Assembly (NCBI GenBank): GCA_937995755.1
Contig: CALKJD010000110.1
Location: 16,313-80,312 of the forward strand
Direction: 5' to 3'
From: an uncultured Saprospiraceae bacterium
Lineage (GTDB): Bacteria > Bacteroidota > Bacteroidia > Chitinophagales > Saprospiraceae
Length of the DNA stretch: 64,000 nt
Shown: positions 7,859 to 16,371 of the stretch, piece after piece
Position numbering within the stretch: the stretch's first letter is position 1
Layout: every line of letters starts with the position of its first letter
Made by a program: the position numbers and the translations under genes
Notes under the pieces: model-generated
Database searches by the model: none
Told to the model about the DNA's origin: nothing
The model's input: the letters and a program-made list of their open reading frames with translations, nothing else

Positions 7859-9232
7859 TTAGGCAAATACTTCCCTAAGCAAATCATCTACTTTACTAAT
7901 ACCTACTATATTGGCATCATACTTAGAAGTATCTATGCCTTTGAGACTGTACTTGGAAATGTAGATTTGGCTTCTGCCTAGTCTTGCCGCTTCTTGGAGT
8001 CGTTGCTCTATTCTACTCACAGATCGTACTTCACCAGATAAGCCTACCTCTCCTATAAATGCCATCTCATCTGAAAGCGAAATATCCTGTAGCGATGAAA
8101 TTAATGATGCCACTACGGCTAGATCCAATGCAGGGTCTGTTATCTTAAGTCCTCCTGCAAGATTAAGAAAAACATCTTGTTGACCATACGCTAGGCCACA
8201 TCTTTTCTCTAATACTGCAAGTAGCATTGATAATCTTCGCAAGTCAAATCCTGTAGCCGATCTCTGAGGGTTACCATATATAGCTGGGCTAACTAATGCT
8301 TGTACCTCTATTAAGAGTGGTCGCATTCCTTCCATACTTGCTGCTACAGCTATACCACTAAGTTTATCTTCATTTTGCGAGAGTAGGAGTTCTGAAGGAT
8401 TATCTACTTCTCTCATACCATCAGATTGCATTTCATAGATCCCTATTTCGTCAGTAGAGCCAAATCTGTTTTTGATCGTTCGTAGTATTCGGTAAGCATA
8501 CAGTTTGTCTCCTTCGAAGTGCAATACTACATCTACGATATGCTCTAGTAGTTTTGGTCCAGCTAATGAGCCCTCTTTTGTAATATGGCCTATGATGAAT
8601 ACTGGGATGTTAAGTGTTTTGGCAAATTTTTGTAGTTCCGAGGTGCATTCTCTAACCTGACTTACGGTACCTGCGGTACTTTCTATGTGAGGGCTGTACA
8701 GTGTCTGTATACTATCTATGATCAATATCGAAGGCATAATCTGTTTAGCTTGCCTAAGGATAGTGTCAATATTTGTTTCGTTATATATTAAGCAAGCATC
8801 ATTTTGCCCTTGTATTCGATTGGCTCTCATTTTAATCTGCTCCTTACTCTCTTCTCCAGAGACATATAATATAGATGTCTGTATACGTAAGCATATCTGT
8901 AGTAGTAGAGTAGATTTACCTATTCCGGGTTGACCACCAAGTAATACAAGAGATCCAGGTACGATACCACCACCTAGTACTCTATTGAGCTCATTATCCG
9001 TAAATTTTATCCTTTGAGTCTCACCAATCACTACATCTGCAAGACTTTTAGGACTATTATCCGTTTTGCTAGGTTCTTTCCACGCTTTGGATTTTACATC
9101 TGACTTAGTTTCTCTTTGTATTATTTCCTCTTCTAATGTATTCCATTCACCACACGAATTACATCTTCCTTCCCACTTAGAATGTTGTGATCCACAGTTG
9201 CTACAAAAGTATGCTGTTCTTATTTTACTCAA
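7859..9232 (-). CDS. radA: DNA repair protein RadA (Sms)
   Basis: A RecA-like ATPase/helicase that promotes branch migration in recombination. All parts of RadA are visible in 457 residues. The N-terminal zinc finger has Cys10, Cys13, Cys24 and Cys27. Walker A is GGQPGIGKSTLL near residue 100, and the RadA-specific KNRFGSTDEIG motif is present. The C-terminal Lon-like domain reads GNPQRSATGFDLRRLSMLLA through FIGEVGLSGEVR. It appears monocistronic. Confidence 0.97.
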   Translation of the reverse strand: MSKIRTAYFCSNCGSQHSKWEGRCNSCGEWNTLEEEIIQRETKSDVKSKAWKEPSKTDNSPKSLADVVIGETQRIKFTDNELNRVLGGGIVPGSLVLLGGQPGIGKSTLLLQICLRIQTSILYVSGEESKEQIKMRANRIQGQNDACLIYNETNIDTILRQAKQIMPSILIIDSIQTLYSPHIESTAGTVSQVRECTSELQKFAKTLNIPVFIIGHITKEGSLAGPKLLEHIVDVVLHFEGDKLYAYRILRTIKNRFGSTDEIGIYEMQSDGMREVDNPSELLLSQNEDKLSGIAVAASMEGMRPLLIEVQALVSPAIYGNPQRSATGFDLRRLSMLLAVLEKRCGLAYGQQDVFLNLAGGLKITDPALDLAVVASLISSLQDISLSDEMAFIGEVGLSGEVRSVSRIEQRLQEAARLGRSQIYISKYSLKGIDTSKYDANIVGISKVDDLLREVFA

Positions 9233-9555
9233 ATTATTATAAATTTATGAGATGAAGTGTCCCCATTAATTGGGCTAATTACGCGTATTTACACATTATT
9301 TTAAAAAAAAAGATAATTTAGATGTGACTTTAGTTAGGATAGTGCGTCAGAAGTGCAGATTAGATAATTAATTAGGTTAATTAATCTTAATTATGAAAAC
9401 TTCTACAAACACCTAAAGAGGTATATAAAGAGAATTGTTTTCAATTGGTTTTTTGGGGTTATGCAGGGTGCTAGGATTCTTTCTTAGTATCCCTGCTCTT
9501 TTTTAGGGGTAGAGTGTTTTTTTTCTTAAATAGAAAATTTAAAGGATAAGCGTTT
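9233..9555. other. 323-base spacer between radA and the DksA-type gene
   Basis: No long frame is present. The plus strand contains a seven-codon frame at 9394 (ATG AAA ACT TCT ACA AAC ACC TAA) and, about 45 bases further on, a stem (GCAGGG 9463-9468 with CCCTGC 9491-9496) followed by TCTTTTTT. This looks like the end of a short plus-strand transcript, although both flanking genes are on the minus strand. See the separate ncRNA entry. Confidence 0.5.
9390..9505 (+). ncRNA. candidate small RNA ending at an intrinsic terminator
   Basis: A terminator-like hairpin plus T-run (9463-9502) points along the plus strand where no gene lies upstream. It could end a short RNA of 100 bases or so that includes the seven-codon frame MKTSTNT. 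No good promoter box was found upstream, so this is only a candidate. Confidence 0.2.
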
Positions 9556-9891
9556 TTATCTATCCGCACATCTTACACATCTATTGCTTTCTGGCATATA
9601 GATTAGCCTTTTCGGCTGGATTGGATTTTTGCACATTTTGCATTTACCAAAATTTTCATCATCTATATTGATTACCGCTACTCTTAATTTGGTCAGTTTT
9701 TCACGCTTGTTGCGAAGCGATACTTCCATGACACTTTTATTATTGATCGCATCCATTCGACTGATTCTTCCTAGACTATTCTCAGGTTTCACAGGTTCGG
9801 TCATTTTCTCAAGACTGTTAATGTCCTCTTTCATTTTCTCAATCAACAAGTTAATTTGCTTTTTGAGATCATTTTTCTCTGCGTCTGTCAT
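9556..9891 (-). CDS. TraR/DksA-type C4 zinc-finger protein
   Basis: A 111-residue protein with an N-terminal helical half (DLKKQINLLIEKMKEDINSL) and a C-terminal C4 zinc finger (GKCKMCKNPIQPKRL, then NRCVRCADR), the DksA/TraR layout. Such proteins enter the RNA polymerase secondary channel and modulate initiation, often with ppGpp; an Rsh enzyme is encoded elsewhere in this window. Whether this short Bacteroidota form acts like E. coli DksA is not established by the sequence. Confidence 0.88.
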   Translation of the reverse strand: MTDAEKNDLKKQINLLIEKMKEDINSLEKMTEPVKPENSLGRISRMDAINNKSVMEVSLRNKREKLTKLRVAVINIDDENFGKCKMCKNPIQPKRLIYMPESNRCVRCADR

Positions 9892-10011
9892 AAAATTGAA
9901 ATTATAGGTGCTACGTTAAAAATCACATTCATTATGGTAAGTACGATAATAATTTAACGAAAATTCCTTTATATTAAGCATAAACACTCTTTTTCACACT
10001 TAAGACTTGGT

Positions 10012-10389
10012 ATGAGTCAGTTTTCCTGGACCCTTCTAGATGATTTTGGGCATAAATATGAGATTGGACTCTATCATGGTGACAAATCAAAGCATGTGCT
10101 TATACATATCAATCGCAAGCCAATTGTGATTGATTTTCATATTAAAGAGACTAAGTTGTATTCATTCTATGTAGGTCACGAATTATGTGAAGTGCAGATC
10201 TTAAAAGATATGGAACATTATAAATATAGCTTTGTAACCAATCAAGAAATAGATACCCCACTTAATCTTGCTCGTAAAGAACAAAGCCGTAAGTATTTTA
10301 TACTGATTATTGCTTTAGGCTTGGCGTTGGTTCTATTTATATTAGGAATCAGTTACTGGATGATGTCGATTACGCATCTTCTCAATTGA
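10012..10389 (+). CDS. tail-anchored membrane protein of unknown function
   Basis: 125 residues. Residues 1-90 form a soluble, beta-rich, His- and Lys-containing domain (MSQFSWTLLDDFGHKYEIGL, VLIHINRKPIVIDFHIKETK). Residues 95-118 are one hydrophobic helix (FILIIALGLALVLFILGISY) close to the C-terminus. There is no signal peptide, so the soluble part is probably cytoplasmic with a C-terminal anchor. I do not recognise the family. It is a single gene with its own leader. Confidence 0.7.
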   Translation: MSQFSWTLLDDFGHKYEIGLYHGDKSKHVLIHINRKPIVIDFHIKETKLYSFYVGHELCEVQILKDMEHYKYSFVTNQEIDTPLNLARKEQSRKYFILIIALGLALVLFILGISYWMMSITHLLN

Positions 10390-10757
10390 ATCTATAATAT
10401 TTAAGGTTTTATAGATTTCTAATTAACAGTTATATTCTTTCTGAGTATATTTTAAGAGCATATATTCTTGCATTAAAGCCAATTACTCACCGAAAAGATC
10501 AAATTGTTAGTTGGGAATGGATATGTCTACGATTAATTATATCTTTAAACTATTGCTGTTGCATAAAGAATTAGCCTTTTCAATAAATTGATAGGAGAAA
10601 TACCACAAATATTTGATAGTCAAATAAGATTGGTTTAGAAGCAAAGTAAATAGGCTGACAAAACTTGAGCAATTTTTTTAATAATTGATATATCGAAATA
10701 GTATAATATATTATTTTGTGATTAGATAATTTTTTATAAATTCAAAAAACTTTAAGA
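10390..10757. other. 368-base AT-rich spacer with no gene seen
   Basis: Very AT-rich. No frame of useful length, tRNA, convincing hairpin or exact TAnnTTTG box was found. It presumably holds the promoter and leader of the outer-membrane protein gene starting at 10758. Confidence 0.5.
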
Positions 10758-11252
10758 ATGAAAACAATAACGAACGGAATTTTACTTTTGTTTATGCTTT
10801 GTCTAAGCTTTTCTTCATTTGCTCAGGATACCTATAAATCTGCTATAGGACTACGATTAGGTAGTCCAGTGGCTGTAAGTTATAAGACCTTTGTAAAAGA
10901 AGATATAGCAGCAGAGGCTTATCTAGCTTTTAGATCATATAATGGATATAGCTTTACGGCGATTGGCGTATCGGGTCAGAAACATAACCCAATACCTAGT
11001 GTTGAGAGACTATCATGGTACTATGGTGCTGGATTAGGTGCATATTTTTACAGCTTTGACAATGATTTTATAGCTGGGGATAATGGTTCTCTATCTTTAG
11101 GGCTTCAAGGGTACTTAGGTTTAGATTATGCTTTCGAAGATTTCCCAATAAATATTAGTGTTGATTGGATACCTACCTATTTTGTTTCCGGCTTTGGAGA
11201 TGGCTTTGGAGGAGGATATGGTACATTAGCTGTAAGATATATTTTGAACTAA
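10758..11252 (+). CDS. outer-membrane beta-barrel protein (small)
   Basis: 164 residues with a clear signal peptide (GILLLFMLCLSFSSFAQ) followed by amphipathic strands rich in Gly and aromatic residues (KSAIGLRLGSPVAVSYKTF, AYLAFRSYNGYSFTAIGVSG, WYYGAGLGAYFYSF). The end is typical of an eight-stranded barrel (GGGYGTLAVRYILN). It probably sits in the outer membrane; function unknown. It is monocistronic, with an intrinsic terminator 22 bases after the stop. Confidence 0.85.
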   Translation: MKTITNGILLLFMLCLSFSSFAQDTYKSAIGLRLGSPVAVSYKTFVKEDIAAEAYLAFRSYNGYSFTAIGVSGQKHNPIPSVERLSWYYGAGLGAYFYSFDNDFIAGDNGSLSLGLQGYLGLDYAFEDFPINISVDWIPTYFVSGFGDGFGGGYGTLAVRYILN

Positions 11253-11274
11253 TAATAAACGTTGATCAAATATT

Positions 11275-11312
11275 AATAGCGAAGGAACAATGATTTCTTC
11301 GCTATTTTTATT
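11275..11312 (+). terminator. intrinsic terminator of the 10758 barrel gene
   Basis: A 10-bp stem AATAGCGAAG / CTTCGCTATT with a 12-base loop, followed by TTTTATTTG. Confidence 0.8.
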
Positions 11313-11344
11313 TGAGAAGATTAACTTATACTTTTACTTTACAT

Positions 11345-11465
11345 TTCCAACCATTCGTTATTATTAATAACCTTCTGGATTGGGACTAGATAATTAGAAA
11401 AGAGAAAAGTATTATCCCAAATACTAGAGTGGAAGTCATTGAAAAATGGCTTCCACTTTTTTGTT
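11345..11465 (+). ncRNA. candidate intergenic small RNA
   Basis: A stretch of about 120 bases lies between the terminator of the upstream gene and its own strong terminator. A near-match -7 box (TACATTTC, 7 of 8) sits at its 5' side near 11340. It contains an internal 6-bp pairing (TTGGGA with TCCCAA) and ends in the 13-bp terminator stem. No coding frame is apparent. Supported only by layout. Confidence 0.25.
11428..11465 (+). terminator. strong intrinsic terminator
   Basis: A 13-bp stem (AGTGGAAGTCATT / AATGGCTTCCACT, one G-U pair) with a GAAA tetraloop and a run of six T. It is not adjacent to the end of any coding gene. Confidence 0.85.
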
Positions 11466-11587
11466 GAAATAAGTTTTACCATACTTCTAACCCAGCCTTA
11501 ACATTCCTTAACACATCGCTAGCGTCTTCATTGTAATTAATACAGATCCAAAAAGAGATCTATTTTATCTAATACAAAATACAGAAG

Positions 11588-12280
11588 GTGATGAAAGCAA
11601 TGAAAACAATAATCGGAATAGTAACACTTATACTTATAGGGACTTTAACTATGACCGCACAGACAGAAGTAGGAGTAAAGACAGGTGTCGCTTTCAATAA
11701 CAGTAATTTCTCTGGACTAGTTGGAGATATCTTGCCAGATACACGTACTCACTATGGATATTCAATAGGAATATATGCTGATGTTCCAATGAATAATAGC
11801 TTTAGTTTTCATCCAGAAATAGCATATGCATCAAGAGGCTTCAGTATGGATCAAGGTACAAATTTTGATGTTTTAGGGATGGATATTCCTGTAGGTGTAA
11901 GAGCGGTAACCAACGTGAAATACATAGAGACTCTAGCACTTTTGCGTTATAAAATAGGCGACGGTCCGTTTAAGGTTTTTGTAGAAGGAGGGCCTGGATT
12001 GGGGTATGCAACTTCAGCATATATACAGCCGAAGGCAACTCTATTGCTCGAATTTAATCTGCCGCAAGTAGATGTTAATCTAAGTGGAGATACTTACAAT
12101 AGAACAGATGTAACCGCTAACATAGGCTCTGGTGTAGAATACGATACAGGTCAAGGCATCTTAGGAGCTAATGTTAGATATAGTCACGGTTTAGCCAATG
12201 TACTTAATGATCCAATTATCAACACGAGAATTACGAATCAGTCGATTAATTTGAGTGTGTCTTATGGATATAGATTCTAA
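11588..12280 (+). CDS. outer-membrane beta-barrel protein (PorT-like porin family)
   Basis: 230 residues with a signal peptide (IIGIVTLILIGTLTMTAQ). The mature part begins TEVGVKTGVAFNNSNFSG and shows the common Bacteroidota barrel pattern (VGVKTGV, YSIGIYADVPMN, FHPEIAYASRGFSM, YIETLALLRYKIG, VFVEGGPGLGYATSAYI), ending in a strand with a C-terminal aromatic-Arg-Phe (YGYRF). This is the porT/outer membrane protein beta-barrel family in the broad sense; it need not be the T9SS PorT. ATG 11591 directly before KAMK is an alternative start. A terminator follows at 12368. Confidence 0.82.
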   Translation: MMKAMKTIIGIVTLILIGTLTMTAQTEVGVKTGVAFNNSNFSGLVGDILPDTRTHYGYSIGIYADVPMNNSFSFHPEIAYASRGFSMDQGTNFDVLGMDIPVGVRAVTNVKYIETLALLRYKIGDGPFKVFVEGGPGLGYATSAYIQPKATLLLEFNLPQVDVNLSGDTYNRTDVTANIGSGVEYDTGQGILGANVRYSHGLANVLNDPIINTRITNQSINLSVSYGYRF

Positions 12281-12367
12281 GTCGGGTATCAAGCTAACAT
12301 AGAAGGATAACAAAATAAAACATGTAATAGGAAGGTGACTTAATGGTAGAATATATTTCCTTTTACG

Positions 12368-12407
12368 GAGCCTAAGTGTATTGCGTCACACTTGGGCTCT
12401 TTTTTTG
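12368..12407 (+). terminator. intrinsic terminator of the 11588 barrel gene
   Basis: A 12-bp stem (GAGCCTAAGTGT / ACACTTGGGCTC, one T-G) and an 8-base loop, followed by a run of eight T. Confidence 0.85.
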
Positions 12408-12417
12408 CGAAGACTAA

Positions 12418-12780
12418 TTAGCTATTCACCATATGTGCTGCAGTCTGTGGGAATCTATTGAAAATTTCAATTTTGAGCGATTCATCAATATCTAAATCCC
12501 AGATTGCTTTTCGCATATTTTTAAGCCAAGAAATAGCTGATTTTTCAGTAATAGCATGTGGCATATGACGAAGCCTCATACGAGGATGGCCATACTCAGC
12601 TACATACAGACTCGGACCTCCAAGAAATCCTGTTAGAAACAGAAATTGCTTACGTTTGACTAACTCCATGTCAGTAGTGAATAGATGATTGATACTATCA
12701 TCCGCCATGACATGATTGTAAAAGTTGTCTACCATTAACTTAAGAGTGTCTTCGCCCAATCTGTGATATATACTTTCCAT
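12418..12780 (-). CDS. group II truncated hemoglobin
   Basis: A 120-residue 2-on-2 globin binding heme and O2 or NO-type ligands. The group II signature is visible: Tyr21 at B10 (NFYNHV), GGPSLYVAEYGHPRMRLRH with the proximal His72 (F8), and Trp85 at G8 (ISWLKNM). In group II proteins these residues stabilise bound oxygen, and roles in O2/NO chemistry or redox have been proposed. It is a single gene on the minus strand with its own -7 box about 20 bases upstream. Confidence 0.93.
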   Translation of the reverse strand: MESIYHRLGEDTLKLMVDNFYNHVMADDSINHLFTTDMELVKRKQFLFLTGFLGGPSLYVAEYGHPRMRLRHMPHAITEKSAISWLKNMRKAIWDLDIDESLKIEIFNRFPQTAAHMVNS

Positions 12781-12800
12781 AGGTTGTATTTAACTTGCTG

Positions 12801-12808
12801 CAAATCTA
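12801..12808 (-). promoter_or_regulatory. candidate -7 box for the globin gene
   Basis: The minus strand reads TAGATTTG, an exact TAnnTTTG match, 20 bases before the globin ATG. The -33 element is unclear. Confidence 0.4.
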
Positions 12809-12915
12809 CTTTTTAAAACGTGATAATAGATTATTCGGATTCCTTTTCACTTTTCGTATAATTTGGGTAACCTTTGGATCATATCTACCGTTGCAATAGT
12901 ATATATTCTCAAAAT

Positions 12916-13914
12916 ATGAAAATCATTAAAGTTTTATTCTTCTTTTTAGTATTGATGGTAAGCACTACAGCAAATGCACAATTACAAAGTGAAAATCTAT
13001 TCGTAGAAGTAGATGTCTCGGCTACAGGCGACGATATCGTGAGGTATGGTAAAATAACTTTCAACGATAAAAATCAGCCTAAGAGAAAGTACTTCAAGAA
13101 AAAAGTTAAAAAAGCGATGTTTTTGGATTCGATCGCTCGTCATCTAGAGTTGTTGCCTATAGAGAAAAGAAATACGCTTGTATATATTCACGGCATGTGG
13201 GCTTATAAGTGGTCTTTTCTAAAAGGGAATCTTCATAAGATGCAGTCAGACATGTGGGCCAATGATGCCAACCCTAACGGAATGGTAGTTACGGTGATAT
13301 GGCATTGCTCGGTAAAGTATTTTGATAATAGAGAAATGGCGCAAAAGTCAGGAATTATTTTGTCTCCTTTGATTAGAGACATACACGAAATTACAGCTGC
13401 CGCTTCACCCACTTCTAAGACTAGTTATATACTTCATTCTATGGGCAATAGAGTTTTTAAAGCGATGTGGGAAGGTCATCTTTATGAACATATGCCCTAT
13501 CATGCAGAGCATATTGCAATGGCTGGCGCCGACATTAAGCCCAATTCATTTGATGAAGGAGAAGCGTTAGAAAATATAGGGTATCTGTCTGATGATGTTT
13601 TAGTGTTTAAACATAATAATGACAGGACATTGGGTATCTCTAAAATGCTCAATGATTATGATCGATTGGGATTGCAAGGAATTCCTGATTTAGATAAAGT
13701 ATCTAGTGCTATCACTGAAGTAGATGTCTCTGTCATCACTGATAATGAGGACGCTGCAGCCAGATTTAGTAATCATCGTTATTTCTATATGAGCCCTACA
13801 GTAAGAAAAGATTTGGCTCTATTCTATCAAGGTGTGGCTAAAGATAAAATGCCGCGTAGAAAGGAACTGGATCACCCAAGAAGATATATGTTAGAAATGC
13901 CTGAAAATAATTAG
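12916..13914 (+). CDS. secreted alpha/beta hydrolase (DUF900-like)
   Basis: An esterase/lipase-fold protein. I place the start at ATG 12916, where a clean signal peptide begins (IKVLFFFLVLMVSTTANAQ), giving 332 residues. An in-frame ATG at 12874 would add 14 non-signal residues. The fold is shown by the strand-turn LVYIHGMWAYKW (oxyanion HG) and the nucleophile elbow ILHSMGNRVF, a variant of GxSxG with His in the first position. A candidate catalytic His lies in FSNHRYFYMS near the C-terminus. The substrate is unknown. Confidence 0.8.
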   Translation: MKIIKVLFFFLVLMVSTTANAQLQSENLFVEVDVSATGDDIVRYGKITFNDKNQPKRKYFKKKVKKAMFLDSIARHLELLPIEKRNTLVYIHGMWAYKWSFLKGNLHKMQSDMWANDANPNGMVVTVIWHCSVKYFDNREMAQKSGIILSPLIRDIHEITAAASPTSKTSYILHSMGNRVFKAMWEGHLYEHMPYHAEHIAMAGADIKPNSFDEGEALENIGYLSDDVLVFKHNNDRTLGISKMLNDYDRLGLQGIPDLDKVSSAITEVDVSVITDNEDAAARFSNHRYFYMSPTVRKDLALFYQGVAKDKMPRRKELDHPRRYMLEMPENN

Positions 13915-13993
13915 GTGTAAAACATTTATCTACTGAAGCTAGGTGGTGTTGTACCATTTTAAACTAGTGGATGGCAATTTTTCACACTTGATT

Positions 13994-14977
13994 TTAGAAG
14001 TGTAATAAATGCAATTTGATTTGCCCTTCAGTATTAATTTCGATTGCAGGAGCTGGTATTTTGATGATATTTAAGACAGATAAGAGTGTCTTAAGAAAAT
14101 AGTTGTCGGTATCTATTTTAGTTAGATCTACATCGAGACTGAGATACCATTGACGATATCTAGGAAGGTCTAATTCATAACGTTGATCGTCTTCTTCCCA
14201 TTGATTTTCGAATCCACCCCAGAGTCCTTGAGCACCATATCCCACAGCTACATTTAGCCATTTAGGGAAAGTATTAGATTCTGGCAGGAATGAATGAACA
14301 TTGATTGACGCCCAATAGGTTTGGCCATTGTAGTCTTTAAGATACTTTTCGAAAAAACTGGTACCGAATAATTTTTTTGCTCTTTGATCAAGAGATGAGG
14401 TCGCCTCTCCTGATACAGAGCGTATCGGATCTGAAGAATAGCTTCTTGCCCAAGACGATTCTTTGAGGATGATTCTTTGTTCTCCCCAAAATTTTTGTTG
14501 AGCAGCAAATGCTCCGATTCCTATAGTATTAGCAGCAAAGTCACCTACAGAAAATCCCCATTCTGTAGAAAATCCATCCATTACCTCAATAGTTGTCTGA
14601 AATAAACCTCCACATATGATTCCTGTAGCGATGGACTGTCCTTCTGATAATCCAGCCCATTGAGCTCCTTTGTAGCAAAGTACACCTTGAAGATATGCAG
14701 TATAGATATGACCTACTTTATCGACCTGCTTCCATTCATTCATATCATTGAAAGTATGAAAGCCTTCGGTAGGATATTGTTTGTACCAAGTGATATATAG
14801 GCCAGTAGAGAATCCAGTGTAAGCTATTGTGCTGAATGTCAGGGCTTTGTTGAATCTACTTTTGTTGAATACAGGAGAGGGTTCCCAAAATTCAAGTGTA
14901 TCTGACTGCGCAGAAATGTCGGAAATAGAAAATAATAATACTACAAAGAGTAGCTGAAGTTTGAGCCATTTAATCAT
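13994..14977 (-). CDS. DUF2279 family exported protein (YfiM-like)
   Basis: 327 residues with a signal peptide (LLFVVLLFSISDISAQ). The core matches DUF2279: WKQVDKVGHIYTAY with conserved D-K-x-x-H, then alternating short hydrophobic helices (GAQWAGLSEGQSIATGIICG and FSVGDFAANTIGIG). This family is envelope-associated but functionally undefined. A perfect -7 box ends five bases before the ATG, suggesting a leaderless or nearly leaderless mRNA. Confidence 0.85.
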   Translation of the reverse strand: MIKWLKLQLLFVVLLFSISDISAQSDTLEFWEPSPVFNKSRFNKALTFSTIAYTGFSTGLYITWYKQYPTEGFHTFNDMNEWKQVDKVGHIYTAYLQGVLCYKGAQWAGLSEGQSIATGIICGGLFQTTIEVMDGFSTEWGFSVGDFAANTIGIGAFAAQQKFWGEQRIILKESSWARSYSSDPIRSVSGEATSSLDQRAKKLFGTSFFEKYLKDYNGQTYWASINVHSFLPESNTFPKWLNVAVGYGAQGLWGGFENQWEEDDQRYELDLPRYRQWYLSLDVDLTKIDTDNYFLKTLLSVLNIIKIPAPAIEINTEGQIKLHLLHF

Positions 14978-14982
14978 TGGTC

Positions 14983-14990
14983 CAAAGGTA
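14983..14990 (-). promoter_or_regulatory. -7 box directly before the DUF2279 ATG
   Basis: The minus strand reads TACCTTTG, then GACCA, then ATG. With a start site expected a few bases after the box, the transcript would have almost no 5' leader. Confidence 0.5.
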
Positions 14991-15226
14991 GGAATATACG
15001 CTCATATCTTCCATAATATTGATTGATAGCAAGCGACATATGCACAATTGGGTTTGATCAAGACAAATGGAAATGCATATTATAGGATTGTAATCGAACG
15101 CTAATGAAGAAAAGTATTATGCTATCGAACGATAACGACACTTTTTTGACCTAAGAATTCATTAAATAGCCCTATATTTCGATTTGATTCAAGGTAGATG
15201 TTAAGCCTGCTTTTAATTTAGATACT

Positions 15227-16285
15227 ATGAAATTAAGACTACCCATTATTATTGCACTTTTCTCAGTGATGGCATTTGTTGTCCATGCACAAAATGAGAT
15301 TCATTTCACACAGTTTGAGATGGCACCTATTCAGCTTAATCCAGCATTAGCAGGTGACTTTCAAGGAACATACAGAATTGGAGGAATTTATAGAGATCAG
15401 TGGTTTACTGCGGTCCAAGAGTCGAGTAGCTCATTCAAGACGGCAGATTTATTTGTAGATGTGAATGTGATCAGAGGATTACGTAAACAAGATTGGGTAT
15501 CTGTAGGACTTGGATATTCGGTGGTGGATAAGGCAGGAAGTATAGGATCTACTAGCGATAATAATGGAGGACTTAGCAATAGTTTCTTTAATATGGGGGC
15601 AGCATACCATTTGGCAAATAAGAAAAGATCCAATATTCTGTCTATTGGCGTACAGCGCTCTTCTGTCAGTACCAAAATCACAACATTGCAGATCGAAGAT
15701 GATAGATTTGGGCTTGTGAATAATTCAATATCCGAAGATGCCAGAATGTTTAATGAGATGCAAATGGATGGGGCATTAGAAAATAGCTTCTCTGATTGGC
15801 AATTTGGATTAGTGTATAATAGACGCGGTAAAGAAAGTGATTTTAAAATAGGACTTAGTGCTTCTAGGTTATTCAATGCAAGGTTTACAGCTGGCGGATT
15901 GAGGTCAGATATTGACCCTTTGATAGCAGCCTTTGCGGAATACAAAATGGCAATGGGAGGAAATGGAATGTGGATTAAGCCATCCTTACTATATATGACA
16001 CAAGGACCTGCTAGCGAATTAGCTATACAAGGAAGAGTCGGTAGGCCAATGAATGAAAATCTGTCTATCAATGCTGGACTAGGAATGAGAATGGGTGATG
16101 CAGTACAAGTTTTATTAGGTGCAGAGTTTAAGCAATATAAAATTGGCGCGAGCTACGACATCAACTTTTCAGGGCTAACAGCTGCGAGTAGCACAGTAGG
16201 TGGTTTTGAGTTAGCGTTGATCTATACGGGTAGTATCAATAAAAAGCCTAAGCTGAAGCCAATAATTATTTGCCCTAGGTTGTAA
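15227..16285 (+). CDS. PorP/SprF family type IX secretion protein
   Basis: An outer-membrane protein of the PorP/SprF family (352 residues). It begins with a signal peptide (IIALFSVMAFVVHAQ) and then the family hallmark EIHFTQFEMAPIQLNPALAG, followed by GTYRIGGIYRDQWFT. The rest is regular barrel strands. PorP/SprF proteins help attach or secrete gliding adhesins and other T9SS cargo with type B C-terminal domains. The next gene, 86 bases on, is a PorE-like OmpA protein, a common pairing. No type B adhesin precedes it here. Confidence 0.92.
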   Translation: MKLRLPIIIALFSVMAFVVHAQNEIHFTQFEMAPIQLNPALAGDFQGTYRIGGIYRDQWFTAVQESSSSFKTADLFVDVNVIRGLRKQDWVSVGLGYSVVDKAGSIGSTSDNNGGLSNSFFNMGAAYHLANKKRSNILSIGVQRSSVSTKITTLQIEDDRFGLVNNSISEDARMFNEMQMDGALENSFSDWQFGLVYNRRGKESDFKIGLSASRLFNARFTAGGLRSDIDPLIAAFAEYKMAMGGNGMWIKPSLLYMTQGPASELAIQGRVGRPMNENLSINAGLGMRMGDAVQVLLGAEFKQYKIGASYDINFSGLTAASSTVGGFELALIYTGSINKKPKLKPIIICPRL

Positions 16286-16371
16286 ATTAGGCGTAATAGC
16301 TTGCAGCATAAAACGTTATAAGATTATCTAGTAATTAGGATTCAATACATAAAGATTTAAATAGAACTTCA

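Larger units (their letters stand above)
11253..11587. other. 335-base spacer with two terminators
   Basis: The first terminator (11275-11312) serves the preceding barrel gene. A second, stronger one (11428-11465) lies more than 170 bases past that gene. This implies an additional transcript between them; see the ncRNA candidate at 11345. Confidence 0.55.

Noticed and set aside
15397..16071. Antisense frame of 224 codons in the PorP/SprF gene
   Set aside because: Shadow of a confident family member on the other strand; no recognisable domain.
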